This document shows, piece after piece, positions 1-8,615 of a stretch of 64,000 nt of DNA (position 1 is its first letter; every line of letters starts with the position of its first letter). The stretch is from Azospirillum sp. TSO35-2 (GTDB taxonomy: Bacteria; Pseudomonadota; Alphaproteobacteria; Azospirillales; Azospirillaceae). Location of the stretch: contig NZ_LGRA01000021.1 of NCBI RefSeq assembly GCF_003116095.1, positions 998,794 to 1,062,793 on the forward strand, in the 5' to 3' direction. A model generated the notes under the pieces. That model had not been told where the DNA came from, did no database searches, and saw nothing but the letters and a program-made list of their open reading frames with translations. The position numbers and the translations under genes are program-made.

Positions 1-27
1 ACGATTTGCGGCAAAAGGACATCCCCC

Positions 28-1695
28 ATGAACCGCGCGACGCGCATTGCGGTGATCGTCGCCATGGCGATCGCCGTGCTGGCTCCGATCGGGCTGGTCG
101 TGTACCAGAGCTTCCTCGACGGGCCGTTCTTCCAACCCAAGACCGCCTTCACCTGGTCGGCCTACGAGTTCGTGCTGGACGACGAGGACTTCTTCGACGC
201 CCTCTACAACTCCTGCATCATCGCCTTCGGCATGACCGCCATCGCGGTGCCGGTCGGCGCGATGCTGGCCTTCCTGATGGCGCGCACCGACCTGCCGGGC
301 CGCCGCTGGATCGAGCCGGTGATCCTGGTGCCGATGTTCGTCTCGTCGGTTGTGCTGGCCTTCGGCTTCGTCGTCAGCCTGGGGCCGGCCGGCTTCGTCA
401 CGCTGTGGTTCAAGGGCGTCTTCGGCTTCGTGCCGTGGAACCTCTACGGCAAGCCGATGCTGATCGTCATCGCCGGGCTGACCCACGTCCCGCACGTCTT
501 CCTCTACACCTCCTCGGCGCTGCGCAGCCTGGGGTCGGACGTCGAGGAGGCGGCGCGGATGACCGGGGCCGGGCCGCTGCGCACCGCGCTGACCGTCAGC
601 CTGCCGATGGTGATGCCGAACATCCTCTACGCCGCGGTGCTGGTGTTCTTCCTGGGCTTCGAGCTGTTCGGCCTGCCGCTGGTGCTGGGCGACCCCGAGG
701 GCATCCTGGTGCTGGCGACCTACCTCTACAAGCTGACCAACAAGCTGGGCACGCCGTCCTACCAGCTGATGGCGGTGGTCGTGGTGGCGATCATCTGCAT
801 CGCCCTGCCGCTGGTCGCCATGCAGCGCTACCTGCTGCGCGCCGCCAACCGCTACGTCTCGGTCAAGGGCAAGGCGGCGGCGCAGAAGCCGGTGACCATC
901 GGCTTCTGGCGCTGGCCGGCGGCGGCGCTGATCACCGCGTGGCTGCTGTTCACCGTCGTCGTGCCGCTGAGCGGCCTGATCCTGCGCGCCTTCGTGTCGA
1001 GCTGGGGCGAGGGCGTCAACATCCTCGACGTGCTGACGCTCGACCATTTCCGCGAGCTGATGGGCTTCCCCAACCTCGTCCGCGGCATCGTCAACACCGT
1101 GCTGATCGCGTCCGTCGGCGGGGCGCTGTCGGTCGGCGTCTACACCGTGCTCAACCTGGCGGCGCACCGCTGGCCGTCGGGCTGGACCCGACTGATGGAT
1201 TACCTGGTGCTGCTGCCGCGCGCCATGCCGGGGCTGGTGGCCGGTCTGGCGATCTTCTGGGTGTTCCTGTTCACGCCCTTCCTGGCGCCGCTGCGCCAGA
1301 CGATGATCGCCATCTGGGTCGCCTACACGCTGGTCTGGCTGGCCTACGGCATGCGGCTGGTCAGCGGCGCCCTGCTGCAGATCGGGCCGGAGCTGGAGGA
1401 GGCGGGCCGCATCGTCGGCGCCTCGCCGGGCCGGGTCGCCCGCGACCTGACCATCCCGCTGATCAAGGTCGGGCTGATCGCCAGCTGGCTGCTGATCTTC
1501 GTCACCTTCATGCGCGAATACTCGACCGGCGTCTATCTGCTCGCCCCCGGCACCGAGGTCATCGGCTCGCTGCTGGTGTCGCTGTGGGGCTCGGGCGCCG
1601 TCGACCTTGTGACCGCGCTGTCCACCGTCAACATCGCGATGATCGGCTGCGGCCTGCTGCTGATGTCGCTCTTCGGGAAACGCTCCCATGGCTAA
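28..1695 (+). CDS. ABC transporter permease with two fused permease domains (iron(III)/polyamine-type importer)
   Basis: A 555-residue inner-membrane protein with two consecutive binding-protein-dependent permease modules, roughly residues 60-260 and 345-550. Each module carries the EAA-type cytoplasmic loop: EEAARMTGAGP near residue 175 and EEAGRIVGASPG near residue 455. Hydrophobic helices fill the rest, beginning at residues 8-27. One chain supplying both transmembrane halves is usual for FbpB/SfuB ferric iron importers and some phosphonate or thiamine systems, so the substrate cannot be fixed. The start follows an AAAAGGA ribosome site. The stop overlaps the ATPase gene by 8 bases, so the two are translated together. 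A binding-protein gene is expected upstream, outside the window. Confidence 0.85.
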   Translation: MNRATRIAVIVAMAIAVLAPIGLVVYQSFLDGPFFQPKTAFTWSAYEFVLDDEDFFDALYNSCIIAFGMTAIAVPVGAMLAFLMARTDLPGRRWIEPVILVPMFVSSVVLAFGFVVSLGPAGFVTLWFKGVFGFVPWNLYGKPMLIVIAGLTHVPHVFLYTSSALRSLGSDVEEAARMTGAGPLRTALTVSLPMVMPNILYAAVLVFFLGFELFGLPLVLGDPEGILVLATYLYKLTNKLGTPSYQLMAVVVVAIICIALPLVAMQRYLLRAANRYVSVKGKAAAQKPVTIGFWRWPAAALITAWLLFTVVVPLSGLILRAFVSSWGEGVNILDVLTLDHFRELMGFPNLVRGIVNTVLIASVGGALSVGVYTVLNLAAHRWPSGWTRLMDYLVLLPRAMPGLVAGLAIFWVFLFTPFLAPLRQTMIAIWVAYTLVWLAYGMRLVSGALLQIGPELEEAGRIVGASPGRVARDLTIPLIKVGLIASWLLIFVTFMREYSTGVYLLAPGTEVIGSLLVSLWGSGAVDLVTALSTVNIAMIGCGLLLMSLFGKRSHG

Positions 1696-2752
1696 GCTCA
1701 TCGTCGACGACCTGCACCTGTCCTACGGCAGCAACCAGATCCTGAAGGGCATCACCGCGACCTTCGCCCAGGGCGAGATCGTGGCGCTGCTCGGCCGCTC
1801 CGGCAGCGGCAAGACCACGCTGCTGCGCTCCATCGCCGGGCTGGAGGAGCCGTCGCAGGGCGTCATCAGCATCGGCAACACCCCGATCTTCGACGCCGCC
1901 GCCGGCCTGAACGTGCCGTCGGAAAAGCGCGGGCTCGGGCTGGTCTTCCAGTCCTACGCGCTGTGGCCGCACAAGACGGTGTTCGAGAACGTCGCCTACG
2001 GCCTGCGCCTGCGCAACGTACCGAAGGCGGAGATCGGCCAGCGCGTCGCCGCCGTGCTGGACGGCGTCGGGCTCGGTCATCTCGGCGACCGTTACCCGCA
2101 CCAGATGTCGGGCGGCCAGCAGCAGCGCGTCGCGCTCGCCCGCGCGCTGGTCTACAACCCGCCGGTCATCCTGCTCGACGAGCCGCTGTCCAACCTCGAC
2201 GCCAAGCTGCGGGAGGAGGCGCGCATCTGGATCCGCGCGCTGATCAAGCGGATGAACCTGACCGCCGTCTTCGTCACCCACGACCAGGTGGAGGCGATGG
2301 CGATCGCCGACCGCATCATCCTGCTCGACGGCGGCCGCATCGTCCAGGCCGGCACGCCGGAACAGCTCTACACCGAGCCGGTCAGCCTGTTCGCCTCGGA
2401 GTTCATGGGCACCAACAACATGATGAAGAGCCGGGTGCAGGACAAGCGCGGCGGCTACGCCCGCATCGAGCTGGCCGGCTTCCCGCTGTGGGGCAAGGAC
2501 CGCGGCGGCAAGGCGGTGTCGGAGGAAGCGACCGGCGTCATCCGCCTGGAGCAGGTCGCGGTCGCCGACGGCCCCGGCAGCGGCGACGGCGACAACCGCA
2601 TCCCGGTCGAGCTGGAGACCTCGGTCTATCTCGGCAGCCAGTGGGAGCATGTCTTCCGCTGCGGCGACCAGACCCTGCGCGCCTTCGGCCGCCCGCTGGC
2701 GGCGGGCACCCACTGGCTGCACCTGCCGCCGGAACAGTTGTGGGTGTTCTGA
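1688..2752 (+). CDS. ABC transporter ATP-binding protein (FbpC/PotA type)
   Basis: A 354-residue ATPase partner of the preceding permease. Walker A is GRSGSGKT at residues 36-43, the signature is SGGQQQRVALARAL near residue 142, and Walker B is ILLDEP followed by the D-loop SNLD. The H-loop histidine sits in FVTHDQVEAMAIAD. After about residue 240 comes a C-terminal extension of the TOBE kind, typical of iron, polyamine and sugar importers, which often senses substrate or regulators. The length is normal for the FbpC/PotA/CysA group. The start lies inside the permease gene, and a strong hairpin follows the stop, so this is probably the last gene of the operon. The substrate is unknown without the binding protein. 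Confidence 0.88.
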   Translation: MAKLIVDDLHLSYGSNQILKGITATFAQGEIVALLGRSGSGKTTLLRSIAGLEEPSQGVISIGNTPIFDAAAGLNVPSEKRGLGLVFQSYALWPHKTVFENVAYGLRLRNVPKAEIGQRVAAVLDGVGLGHLGDRYPHQMSGGQQQRVALARALVYNPPVILLDEPLSNLDAKLREEARIWIRALIKRMNLTAVFVTHDQVEAMAIADRIILLDGGRIVQAGTPEQLYTEPVSLFASEFMGTNNMMKSRVQDKRGGYARIELAGFPLWGKDRGGKAVSEEATGVIRLEQVAVADGPGSGDGDNRIPVELETSVYLGSQWEHVFRCGDQTLRAFGRPLAAGTHWLHLPPEQLWVF

Positions 2753-2762
2753 AGGGGCTTTT

Positions 2763-2813
2763 GCCCCCTCCCTAACCCTCCCCCGCTCCGCGGGAGAGGG
2801 ATGGGGAGGGGGC
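2763..2813. terminator. Long imperfect inverted repeat, likely bidirectional terminator or dispersed palindromic repeat
   Basis: Two 24-base arms (2763-2786 and 2790-2813) pair with three mismatches around a 3-base loop. The repeat sits between the convergent ATPase gene and the metallophosphoesterase gene. It has no long T tract. The C/T-rich and G/A-rich arms resemble the smaller palindrome at 4430-4452, so it may belong to a dispersed repeat family that serves as a transcription end. Confidence 0.6.
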
Positions 2814-2827
2814 ACCGCGGCCGGCGC

Positions 2828-3574
2828 TCAAACCTCGATCAACGCATACGGCCGCCCCGTCTCCTTCGGGATGGTCTGCGCCACGTTGTAGACCGGCGTC
2901 CCCCGCAGCGTCGTCCCCGCGTAAGTCCCGTGATGCGCATGCCCATGGGCAATCGCCCGGACGTTCGCGAAGCGGTCGATGGTCTCCGCCAGCCGCGACG
3001 AGCCCAGGAACGGGAAGATCTCCGTCGGTTCGCCCTCCACCGTCGCGGCGATCGGGGCGTAGTGCAGCACGACGAACACCCGCTCGGTCTCCAACTGGCG
3101 CAGCGCGCTTTCCAGCCGCATCGCCTCGTTCACCGCCTCGTGGACGAACTGCTTGATCGCCGGTTCGCCGAAGCTGTCCAGCATGCGGTTGCCGAACCCC
3201 CCGCCGAAGCCCTTGACCCCGGCGAACCCCACCCCGCGGATCTCCTGCGGCGCGCCGTCGAGGAAGCGGACGCCGGCCTGCTCCAGGATGTGCTGGATTT
3301 CCTCCAGATGGCCGCATTCGTAATCGTGGTTGCCGAACACGGCGACGACCGGGATGCCGATGGCGCGCAGATCCTCGGCCAGGATTTCCGCCTCGCGCGG
3401 CTTGCCGTGGTTGGTCAGGTCGCCGCACAGCGCCAGCACGTCGGCCTTGGCGGCGATCTCCTGGAACAGCTCGCGGAACGGGTGCTGCGAGGTCTCGCCG
3501 ACATGGATGTCGCCGATGGCGGCGACGGTGAGGCGGCCGCCTCCGGCGGCGACGGTCAGGCTGGGCTCAGCCAT
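2828..3574 (-). CDS. Metallophosphoesterase (calcineurin-like)
   Basis: A 248-residue protein with the full calcineurin-like metal-site series: GDIH at residues 21-24, GDLT near 51, GNHD near 81, an HY motif near 165, and GHAHHG near 205. These bind two metal ions and support phosphodiester or phosphomonoester hydrolysis. The substrate cannot be read from the sequence. There is no signal peptide, so it is probably cytoplasmic. Its start overlaps the end of the upstream nucleotidyltransferase-like gene by 8 bases, so the two form a unit in which one enzyme could undo a nucleotidyl or phosphoryl modification. That link is only contextual. Confidence 0.85.
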   Translation of the reverse strand: MAEPSLTVAAGGGRLTVAAIGDIHVGETSQHPFRELFQEIAAKADVLALCGDLTNHGKPREAEILAEDLRAIGIPVVAVFGNHDYECGHLEEIQHILEQAGVRFLDGAPQEIRGVGFAGVKGFGGGFGNRMLDSFGEPAIKQFVHEAVNEAMRLESALRQLETERVFVVLHYAPIAATVEGEPTEIFPFLGSSRLAETIDRFANVRAIAHGHAHHGTYAGTTLRGTPVYNVAQTIPKETGRPYALIEV

Positions 3575-4340
3575 GCTCGATCTCCTTTTGGCCCTCCTCG
3601 CCGACGACGTCGGCGAACCCCCAGTCGGTGACGTCGATCCGGTAATCCTCGCGCGAGAACAGCCGGCCGCGGCAAATCCGCGTCTGGGCGACCGGCAGCT
3701 TGGCGCGTTCCTGCATGCGCTCCAGCAGCTCCGCCACCAGCCAGTCGGGCACGCAGTCGCGTTCCGTCGGGTAGATGAAGCGGAAGTTCAGCAGGTGGAT
3801 CAGCAGCACCTCCCAATATTGCTCCATGTGGGCGAGCAGCCGTTTCCAGTCGATCCGGTCATGCTGCTTGAGGATCAGGTGCGCGACGTCGGGGCCGTCG
3901 TATTTGTGGCGCATCTGGACGAAGGATTTGGAGAAGATCATTTCGGTCGGCGCCACCAGCCGGACGTCGGTGCCGCAGATCACCCCGCGATGCTCGTCCT
4001 TGAACCAGCGGTCGGTGACCGGGTTGATCGCCACCGCCGAGTTGAAGATGACGTCGAAGAACAGCTCGCCGTGCTTGACCTTGCCGATCCAGCGTTCGTC
4101 CTCGATCTCGGTTTCGAAGCCGTGGTCCTGGAAATGGGCCAGGATGCGCGGGAAGTCGCCGCCGCAACAGAAGACGTCGATGTCCTTGGTCGGCCGGTTG
4201 ATGCCGGTGTAGGCGCTGACGGCGTAGGTCCCGCCCAGCAGGAACGGGATGCCGGACTGGGTCAGCAGCTTGAGGCTCTCGGTGTAGAAGGCCTCCGCCT
4301 CCGCGCTGACGGTGGCGCTGCCCTCGCGCAGCACGCTCAT
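3567..4340 (-). CDS. Nucleotidyltransferase-fold protein
   Basis: A 257-residue protein with the nucleotidyltransferase signature: a GG turn (LLGGTYAVSAYTG, residues 34-46), then TKDIDVF at 51-57 with the paired aspartates, and a further acidic strand (ELFFDVIF) near residue 95. This pattern fits the MNT/AbiEii-like family that transfers nucleotides to proteins or small molecules. It could also be a catalytically modest relative, because no partner antitoxin (HEPN or AbiEi type) is adjacent. It is translationally coupled to the metallophosphoesterase downstream. I make no defence-system call, because the required neighbours are absent. Confidence 0.7.
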   Translation of the reverse strand: MSVLREGSATVSAEAEAFYTESLKLLTQSGIPFLLGGTYAVSAYTGINRPTKDIDVFCCGGDFPRILAHFQDHGFETEIEDERWIGKVKHGELFFDVIFNSAVAINPVTDRWFKDEHRGVICGTDVRLVAPTEMIFSKSFVQMRHKYDGPDVAHLILKQHDRIDWKRLLAHMEQYWEVLLIHLLNFRFIYPTERDCVPDWLVAELLERMQERAKLPVAQTRICRGRLFSREDYRIDVTDWGFADVVGEEGQKEIEHG

Positions 4341-4429
4341 GGACCACTCCCCCTGGTGTGCCGATCACGGCACGTTGCCCCGGTACAACAGGGCAGGGTG
4401 GCAAGCGTTGCGGAGAGAGCAGAGCATTA

Positions 4430-4452
4430 CCCTCTCCCGGGGCGGGAGAGGG
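4430..4452. repeat. Perfect 10-base inverted repeat
   Basis: Arms CCCTCTCCCG (4430-4439) and CGGGAGAGGG (4443-4452) are separated by GGG. The repeat lies in the 188-base gap between two divergently transcribed genes, about 75 bases before the HTH-protein start. It shares the GGGAGAGGG core with the larger palindrome at 2763-2813. It could be a dispersed palindromic repeat or a transcript-end hairpin. Confidence 0.5.
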
Positions 4453-4528
4453 ATCTAGCAAAAAATCCCACAACCCAGAATTAAATCCTATATCCTGCCG
4501 ACTCCCCACCCACTCAAGGAGCCGCGCC

Positions 4529-5245
4529 ATGCCCCTCGACGCCCGCACCCTCGCCGCCGAATCGCTGAACGGCGACAGCTTCCCCTGCTGGGCCGAGGAG
4601 CCGCCCGTCCCGCCGGAGGGTTCGCTGGTCCCCGGATCGCAGTTCCATGAGGAGCAATGGATCATGGCCGCCGGCATGCTGGCGCGCGGCAACTCCTTCC
4701 TCCAGGTCGCCCGTGCCATGGGCTGCAGCCGCACCACGCTGTGGCGGGCCTATTACGGCTCGAAGGCGCTGCGGGTCCGCGTCTGGTGGGAGCGGCAGGC
4801 GCTGAACCGCGAAGCCGAGCTGCGGCTGTCCTCGCTGCGCGCCCTGGTCGCCGAGCAGATCGAGCGGCTGGTCTCGGCCGGCGATCCCTCGACGGTGCGC
4901 TGGCTGGCCGAGCGGCTCGGCCTGTTCGCCGGCCTCGACGCACCGGCCGCCTCTGATCGTCCGCAGCCGCCGGCCGGGGCAGCGCACGCCGCCCCGCCCC
5001 CTGACCTCGGCGCCGACACCCCGCTCGCCGTCACCGTGCCCGAACTCGACGACGACCGCCCCGGCGCCCTGCGCGAACGCACGCCACCCGACGCCGCCAC
5101 CGTCGCCGCCATCCTCGCCCGGCCGGAGACCGACGGGCCGAAGGGCGTCTATCCCTGGACGCTCAACCCGGACGACCCCTTCCCCAACCTTGGCCCGGCG
5201 GTCGGCCGCCGCAGCGGGGCGCGCGTCTTCGCCCGCCGCCTGTAG
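4529..5245 (+). CDS. Helix-turn-helix protein of unknown role
   Basis: A 238-residue protein started at the ATG preceded by CAAGGAG, about 8 bases upstream; the frame is open further upstream without a ribosome site. Residues about 45-75 form a resolvase-like helix-turn-helix (ARGNSFLQVARAMGCSRTTL), followed by a charged helical stretch to about residue 140. The C-terminal third is proline- and alanine-rich with low complexity. The HTH plus coiled arrangement recalls small terminase-type or transposase-adaptor DNA-binding proteins, but no phage or transposon gene is nearby. I do not recognise a characterised family. The gene converges on the lactate dehydrogenase gene. Confidence 0.65.
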   Translation: MPLDARTLAAESLNGDSFPCWAEEPPVPPEGSLVPGSQFHEEQWIMAAGMLARGNSFLQVARAMGCSRTTLWRAYYGSKALRVRVWWERQALNREAELRLSSLRALVAEQIERLVSAGDPSTVRWLAERLGLFAGLDAPAASDRPQPPAGAAHAAPPPDLGADTPLAVTVPELDDDRPGALRERTPPDAATVAAILARPETDGPKGVYPWTLNPDDPFPNLGPAVGRRSGARVFARRL

Positions 5246-5255
5246 GCCGGGCGCG

Positions 5256-5322
5256 GGCCGGGGAGCGGCGTGATGGAACACCGGCGGAAAAACGTTCCAC
5301 ACTGTTCCACCCAGCCCCGGCC
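5256..5322. other. Convergent intergenic region with nested inverted repeats
   Basis: Outer arms GGCCGGGG (5256-5263) and CCCCGGCC (5315-5322) enclose inner arms TGGAAC (5274-5279) and GTTCCA (5294-5299). The repeats lie between the convergent ends of the HTH gene and the lactate dehydrogenase gene. The region may serve as a shared transcription end, but there is no T tract and the stem is weak overall. Confidence 0.3.
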
Positions 5323-5335
5323 AGGGCCGCCCAGC

Positions 5336-6550
5336 TCACCCCCCGAAGTCGGGCGTGCCGGCCAGGATGTTGCCGGTGACGGTGCGGATGTCGCGCAGGC
5401 CACACATCGCCATGGTGACGTCCATCTCCTTGCGGATGATCTCCAGGCACTGGGACACGCCGGCCTCGCCGCCGGCGCCCAGGCCGTAGAGGAAGGCGCG
5501 GCCGATGAAGGTGCCCTTGGCGCCCAGCGCCAGCGCCTTGACGACGTCCTGGCCGGAGCGGATGCCGCCGTCCATCAGCACCTCGATGCGGTCGCCCACC
5601 GCCTCGACGATCGCCGGCAACGCCGCGATGGAGGAGATGGCGCCGTCGAGCTGCCGGCCGCCGTGGTTCGACACGATCAGCGCGTCGGCGCCGGTTTCCG
5701 CCGCCATCACCGCGTCTTCCGGGTCGAGGATGCCCTTCAGGATCAGCTTGCCGCCCCAGCGGTCGCGGATGCGGCGGACGTCGTCCCAGTTCAGCGTCGG
5801 GTCGAACTGCTCCGCCGTCCAGGACGACAGCGAGGACAGGTTGCTGACCCCGGTCGCGTGGCCGACGATGTTGCGGAAGGTGCGCCGCTCGGTGCGCAGC
5901 ATGTTCAGGCACCAGCGCGGCTTGGTCGCCATGTTGATGATGTTGCGCGGCGTCAGCTTCGGCGGGGTCGACAGGCCGTTCTTGATGTCCTTGTGCCGCT
6001 GGCCCAGGATCTGGAGGTCGAGCGTCAGCACCAGCGCCGAGCAGCCCGCCGCCTTCGCCCGGTCGATCAGCCGGTCGATGAAGCCGCGGTCGCGCATGAC
6101 GTAGAGCTGAAACCAGAAGGGCTTGTCGGTGTTCTCCGCCACGTCCTCGATCGAGCAGATGCTCATCGTCGACAGGGTGAAGGGCACGCCGGCCTTGGCG
6201 GCGGCGCGGGCGGCCAGGATCTCGCCGTCGGCGTGCTGCATGCCGGTCAGGCCGGTCGGCGCCAGCGCCACCGGCATCGCCACCGGCAGGCCGACCATCG
6301 TGCTGGCCAGCGTCCGGTTCGTCATGTCCACCGCGACCCGCTGGCGCAGCTTGATCCGGCCGAAGTCCGACTCGTTGGCGCGGTAGGTCTGCTCGGTGTA
6401 GGAGCCGCTGTCGGCGTAATCGTAGAACATCCGCGGCACGCGCCATTCCGCCAGTTGCCGCAGATCCTCCACGCAGGTGACGGGCTGGTCGGTGAACAGG
6501 TTCGCCCAGCGCGACGGCGGCCGCGACGAGGGCATACGGACGGAAGTCAT
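5336..6550 (-). CDS. lldD: FMN-dependent alpha-hydroxy acid (L-lactate) dehydrogenase
   Basis: A 404-residue TIM-barrel flavoenzyme of the LldD/glycolate oxidase family. It oxidises L-lactate or a related 2-hydroxy acid to the 2-oxo acid and passes electrons to the quinone pool. Diagnostic stretches are the N-terminal YDYADSGSYTE, the FMN-contacting LAPTGLTGMQ, and the catalytic-histidine motif SNHGGRQLDGA near residue 285, followed by DGGIRSGQDV and GAKGTFIGRAF, the phosphate-binding end of the barrel. The frame runs 24 codons further upstream, but MTSVRMPSS is the better start for the family. The gene stands alone. Distinguishing lactate from glycolate or mandelate would need activity data. 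Confidence 0.85.
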   Translation of the reverse strand: MTSVRMPSSRPPSRWANLFTDQPVTCVEDLRQLAEWRVPRMFYDYADSGSYTEQTYRANESDFGRIKLRQRVAVDMTNRTLASTMVGLPVAMPVALAPTGLTGMQHADGEILAARAAAKAGVPFTLSTMSICSIEDVAENTDKPFWFQLYVMRDRGFIDRLIDRAKAAGCSALVLTLDLQILGQRHKDIKNGLSTPPKLTPRNIINMATKPRWCLNMLRTERRTFRNIVGHATGVSNLSSLSSWTAEQFDPTLNWDDVRRIRDRWGGKLILKGILDPEDAVMAAETGADALIVSNHGGRQLDGAISSIAALPAIVEAVGDRIEVLMDGGIRSGQDVVKALALGAKGTFIGRAFLYGLGAGGEAGVSQCLEIIRKEMDVTMAMCGLRDIRTVTGNILAGTPDFGG

Positions 6551-6653
6551 GGGATGTGTCTCAACGGTTGCGCGCGAAACGAATGGGGGTGGATTTGGCC
6601 ACCATCCCCCGCGCAGCGTCAAGCGTGGCCTTGGGCAGAGCCGGCGGGCGGCG

Positions 6654-6845
6654 TCAGCGCGACGGCTTTTTCCGCCGCGAGGTCGCCGTGCCCTTGCCGG
6701 CGCCCCTGGTCTTCGGCGGCGTCAGCATCGCCTTCAGCGCCGCCGCCTGGTTGCGCTTGGCCGCCGTCATCGCGGCGGTGGTCCACATCGACGTCGCCTG
6801 GTTGGCCCAGGACAGCCAGACGCTCATCAAGGGGTTCTTCATCAT
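6654..6845 (-). CDS. Small basic protein, unknown
   Basis: A 63-residue product starting at one of two adjacent ATG codons. It has an amphipathic alanine- and tryptophan-rich first half (SVWLSWANQATSMW), a middle helix and a lysine/arginine-rich tail (GKGTATSRRKKPSR). The tryptophan/alanine helix recalls phasin-like granule proteins, and the basic tail recalls nucleic-acid-associated phasins, but the length is too short for a firm call. An AAGG stretch sits just upstream of the ATG pair. It could also be a chance open frame in this GC-rich DNA. Confidence 0.5.
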   Translation of the reverse strand: MMKNPLMSVWLSWANQATSMWTTAAMTAAKRNQAAALKAMLTPPKTRGAGKGTATSRRKKPSR

Positions 6846-7078
6846 CGGACGCCTTGCGGACGGAGGGGGATACCCCGGAGAACAGCGCCGGACGCGTTCC
6901 GTTGCTGCCGCGCTTTGGCCCAATTTTTCGGCAGTTTCGCCGAAATTCTGTGCATGTGCCGCATTCCTTTGCGGACCGCAGCGCGACTGTTCGGCCGGTC
7001 GAAGGTGATCTTTCGCTGGCATGTCAATTGCTTACTCCGGGGGCAGGGGCAAGCGGCGGTGTCGGGGGCAGGGGCGAG

Positions 7079-8428
7079 ATGGCGGTTGAGCGTGACGTGA
7101 CGGGCGTCGAGGTGAATGAGGACGCGGCGACGCGCTTCCTGCGGGCCGCCAAGCTGTGCCGCATCCGCGACGTCGAGCAGCTCCTGGCGGTCAGTGAACT
7201 GGTCAAGGACATGAGCGGGCTGATCCACGCGCTCCAGAAGGAACGCGGGGCGTCGTCGATCTATCTGGGGTCGAGCGGCAGCCGCTTCGCCGACGACCGC
7301 GCCCAGCGGGTGGCCGAGGCCCAGGCGCTGGAAGGCACTCTGCGCGGCCGGCTCGACCGGCTCGACGGGCGGCTGGAGCGCATGGGGTCGGGCGCCCAGT
7401 TCTACACCCGCGTCGCCATCGCGCTGCGCGCGCTCGACCGGCTGCCGGCGCTGCGCGAGCAGGTGGGGACACTGGCGCTGGTGCCGCAGGATTCGGTGAA
7501 GGCCTTCACCGACATCGTCAACCATCTGCTGGCCGTGGTGTTCGAGGCGGCGGACATCGCCGCCGACCCGGCGATCTCCCGCGCGCTGGTGGCGCTGTTC
7601 AACATCGTCCAGGGCAAGGAGTTCGCCGGGCAGGAGCGGGCGACCGCCGGCGCCGGCTTCACCCGTGGCCGATTCGACGCGGCGGAGCACGCCCGGCTCG
7701 CCCATCTGGTCGGCGTGCAGAACCGGGCCTTCCAGCTGTTCGCCGAGTTCGCCGACCCGGCCCAGGTCGCCCTGTTCCGCACCGCCCTGTCCTGCCCCGG
7801 GCTGGCGGAGGTCGAGCGGATGCGCGCGGTCGCGCTCAGCGACGACGGCCGCCACGGCGAGCTGGCCGGCATCACCGGCGAGGCGTGGTTCGAGCAGGCG
7901 ACGCGGCGCATCGACGCGATCAAGACGGTCGAGGACCGGCTGGCCGAGGATCTGCGGCGGCTGTGCGAGGCCAAGCTGGCCGACGCGCGCGCCGACCTGG
8001 AACAGGCCGACCCGCGCGGCCCGGATGCCGTCATGCCGGTCGCCATGCTGCTGGTCGGCACCGATCCGGGCGTCGCCGGCACCGAGGATGTCGGCGCTGC
8101 TTATGGTGGCGGCGTCTACGCCCCCGACGGGCTGCGGCCGAAGCTGATGCGCTCGGTCCTCGACGTCGTGCAGGCGCAGTCGCAGCGCCTCCGCGACGTC
8201 AGCCTGGAGCTGGAGACGGCGCGGGCGGCGCTGAACGAGCGCAAGGTGATCGACCGCGCCAAGGGCCTGCTGATGTCGACCCGCAACCTGTCGGAGGACG
8301 AGGCCTACAAGCTGATCCGCAAGACGGCGATGAACCAGAACAAGCGGATCATCGAGGTCGCCGAGGCGATCCTCAGCATGTCGGACATCCTGCGCGGCCT
8401 GCCGGCCGGCGGCGCCGCCGCAACCTGA
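7079..8428 (+). CDS. NIT-ANTAR nitrate-responsive transcription antiterminator (NasR-like)
   Basis: A 449-residue protein starting after GGGGCGAG. Residues about 45-290 form an all-helical NIT sensor domain, beginning with the conserved stretch around LIHALQKERGASSIYLGS. The last about 75 residues form an ANTAR RNA-binding domain with the RAKGLLM and SEDEAYKLIRK patterns. This order is that of Klebsiella NasR, which binds nitrate or nitrite and prevents termination in the leader of the nitrate assimilation operon. No nitrate reductase gene is in the window. The next gene is sulfide:quinone oxidoreductase, 187 bases away, so the target is either elsewhere or unexpected. Confidence 0.88.
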   Translation: MAVERDVTGVEVNEDAATRFLRAAKLCRIRDVEQLLAVSELVKDMSGLIHALQKERGASSIYLGSSGSRFADDRAQRVAEAQALEGTLRGRLDRLDGRLERMGSGAQFYTRVAIALRALDRLPALREQVGTLALVPQDSVKAFTDIVNHLLAVVFEAADIAADPAISRALVALFNIVQGKEFAGQERATAGAGFTRGRFDAAEHARLAHLVGVQNRAFQLFAEFADPAQVALFRTALSCPGLAEVERMRAVALSDDGRHGELAGITGEAWFEQATRRIDAIKTVEDRLAEDLRRLCEAKLADARADLEQADPRGPDAVMPVAMLLVGTDPGVAGTEDVGAAYGGGVYAPDGLRPKLMRSVLDVVQAQSQRLRDVSLELETARAALNERKVIDRAKGLLMSTRNLSEDEAYKLIRKTAMNQNKRIIEVAEAILSMSDILRGLPAGGAAAT

Positions 8429-8506
8429 GCGGCCGGCGGCCTCCTGCCGGGCAACAAACGATCGATGGCCACGCACATTGTTGGCCGACTCAGCCATTGA
8501 CCAATG

Positions 8507-8524
8507 AATTAGAAAAACCTAATT
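8507..8524. promoter_or_regulatory. AT-rich inverted repeat upstream of sqr, candidate operator
   Basis: AATTAG (8507-8512) and CTAATT (8519-8524) are separated by AAAAAC, within an unusually A/T-rich patch about 90 bases before the sqr start. Sulfide-oxidation genes in alphaproteobacteria are often controlled by ArsR-type repressors binding short AT-rich palindromes, so an operator is plausible. The regulator is not in the window. Confidence 0.4.
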
Positions 8525-8615
8525 TAGAGAGAGGTGAAAAACAGGGCCGGCGACGACAGCCAGGGATGACCGTGGGGAATCGCGGGGGCGGCCCGGACGG
8601 GAAGAGGAAACGCAC

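Noticed and set aside
3567..4340. Toxin-antitoxin or AbiE-type defence reading of the nucleotidyltransferase gene
   Set aside because: No antitoxin, HEPN or AbiEi-like partner is adjacent; its coupled neighbour is a metallophosphoesterase.
4529..5245. Phage terminase small-subunit reading of the HTH protein
   Set aside because: Only a generic helix-turn-helix is seen, and no large terminase, portal or other phage gene lies nearby.
5270..7078. N-terminal extension of the NIT-ANTAR frame by about 600 codons
   Set aside because: It runs antisense through the lactate dehydrogenase gene and is compositionally shadow-like. The NIT domain starts after the ATG at 7079, which has a ribosome site.
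8525..8615. Possible ANTAR target (paired hexaloop hairpins) in the sqr leader
   Set aside because: I could not form two short stems with the A-x-x-G hexaloop pattern; only irregular GC pairings were found.
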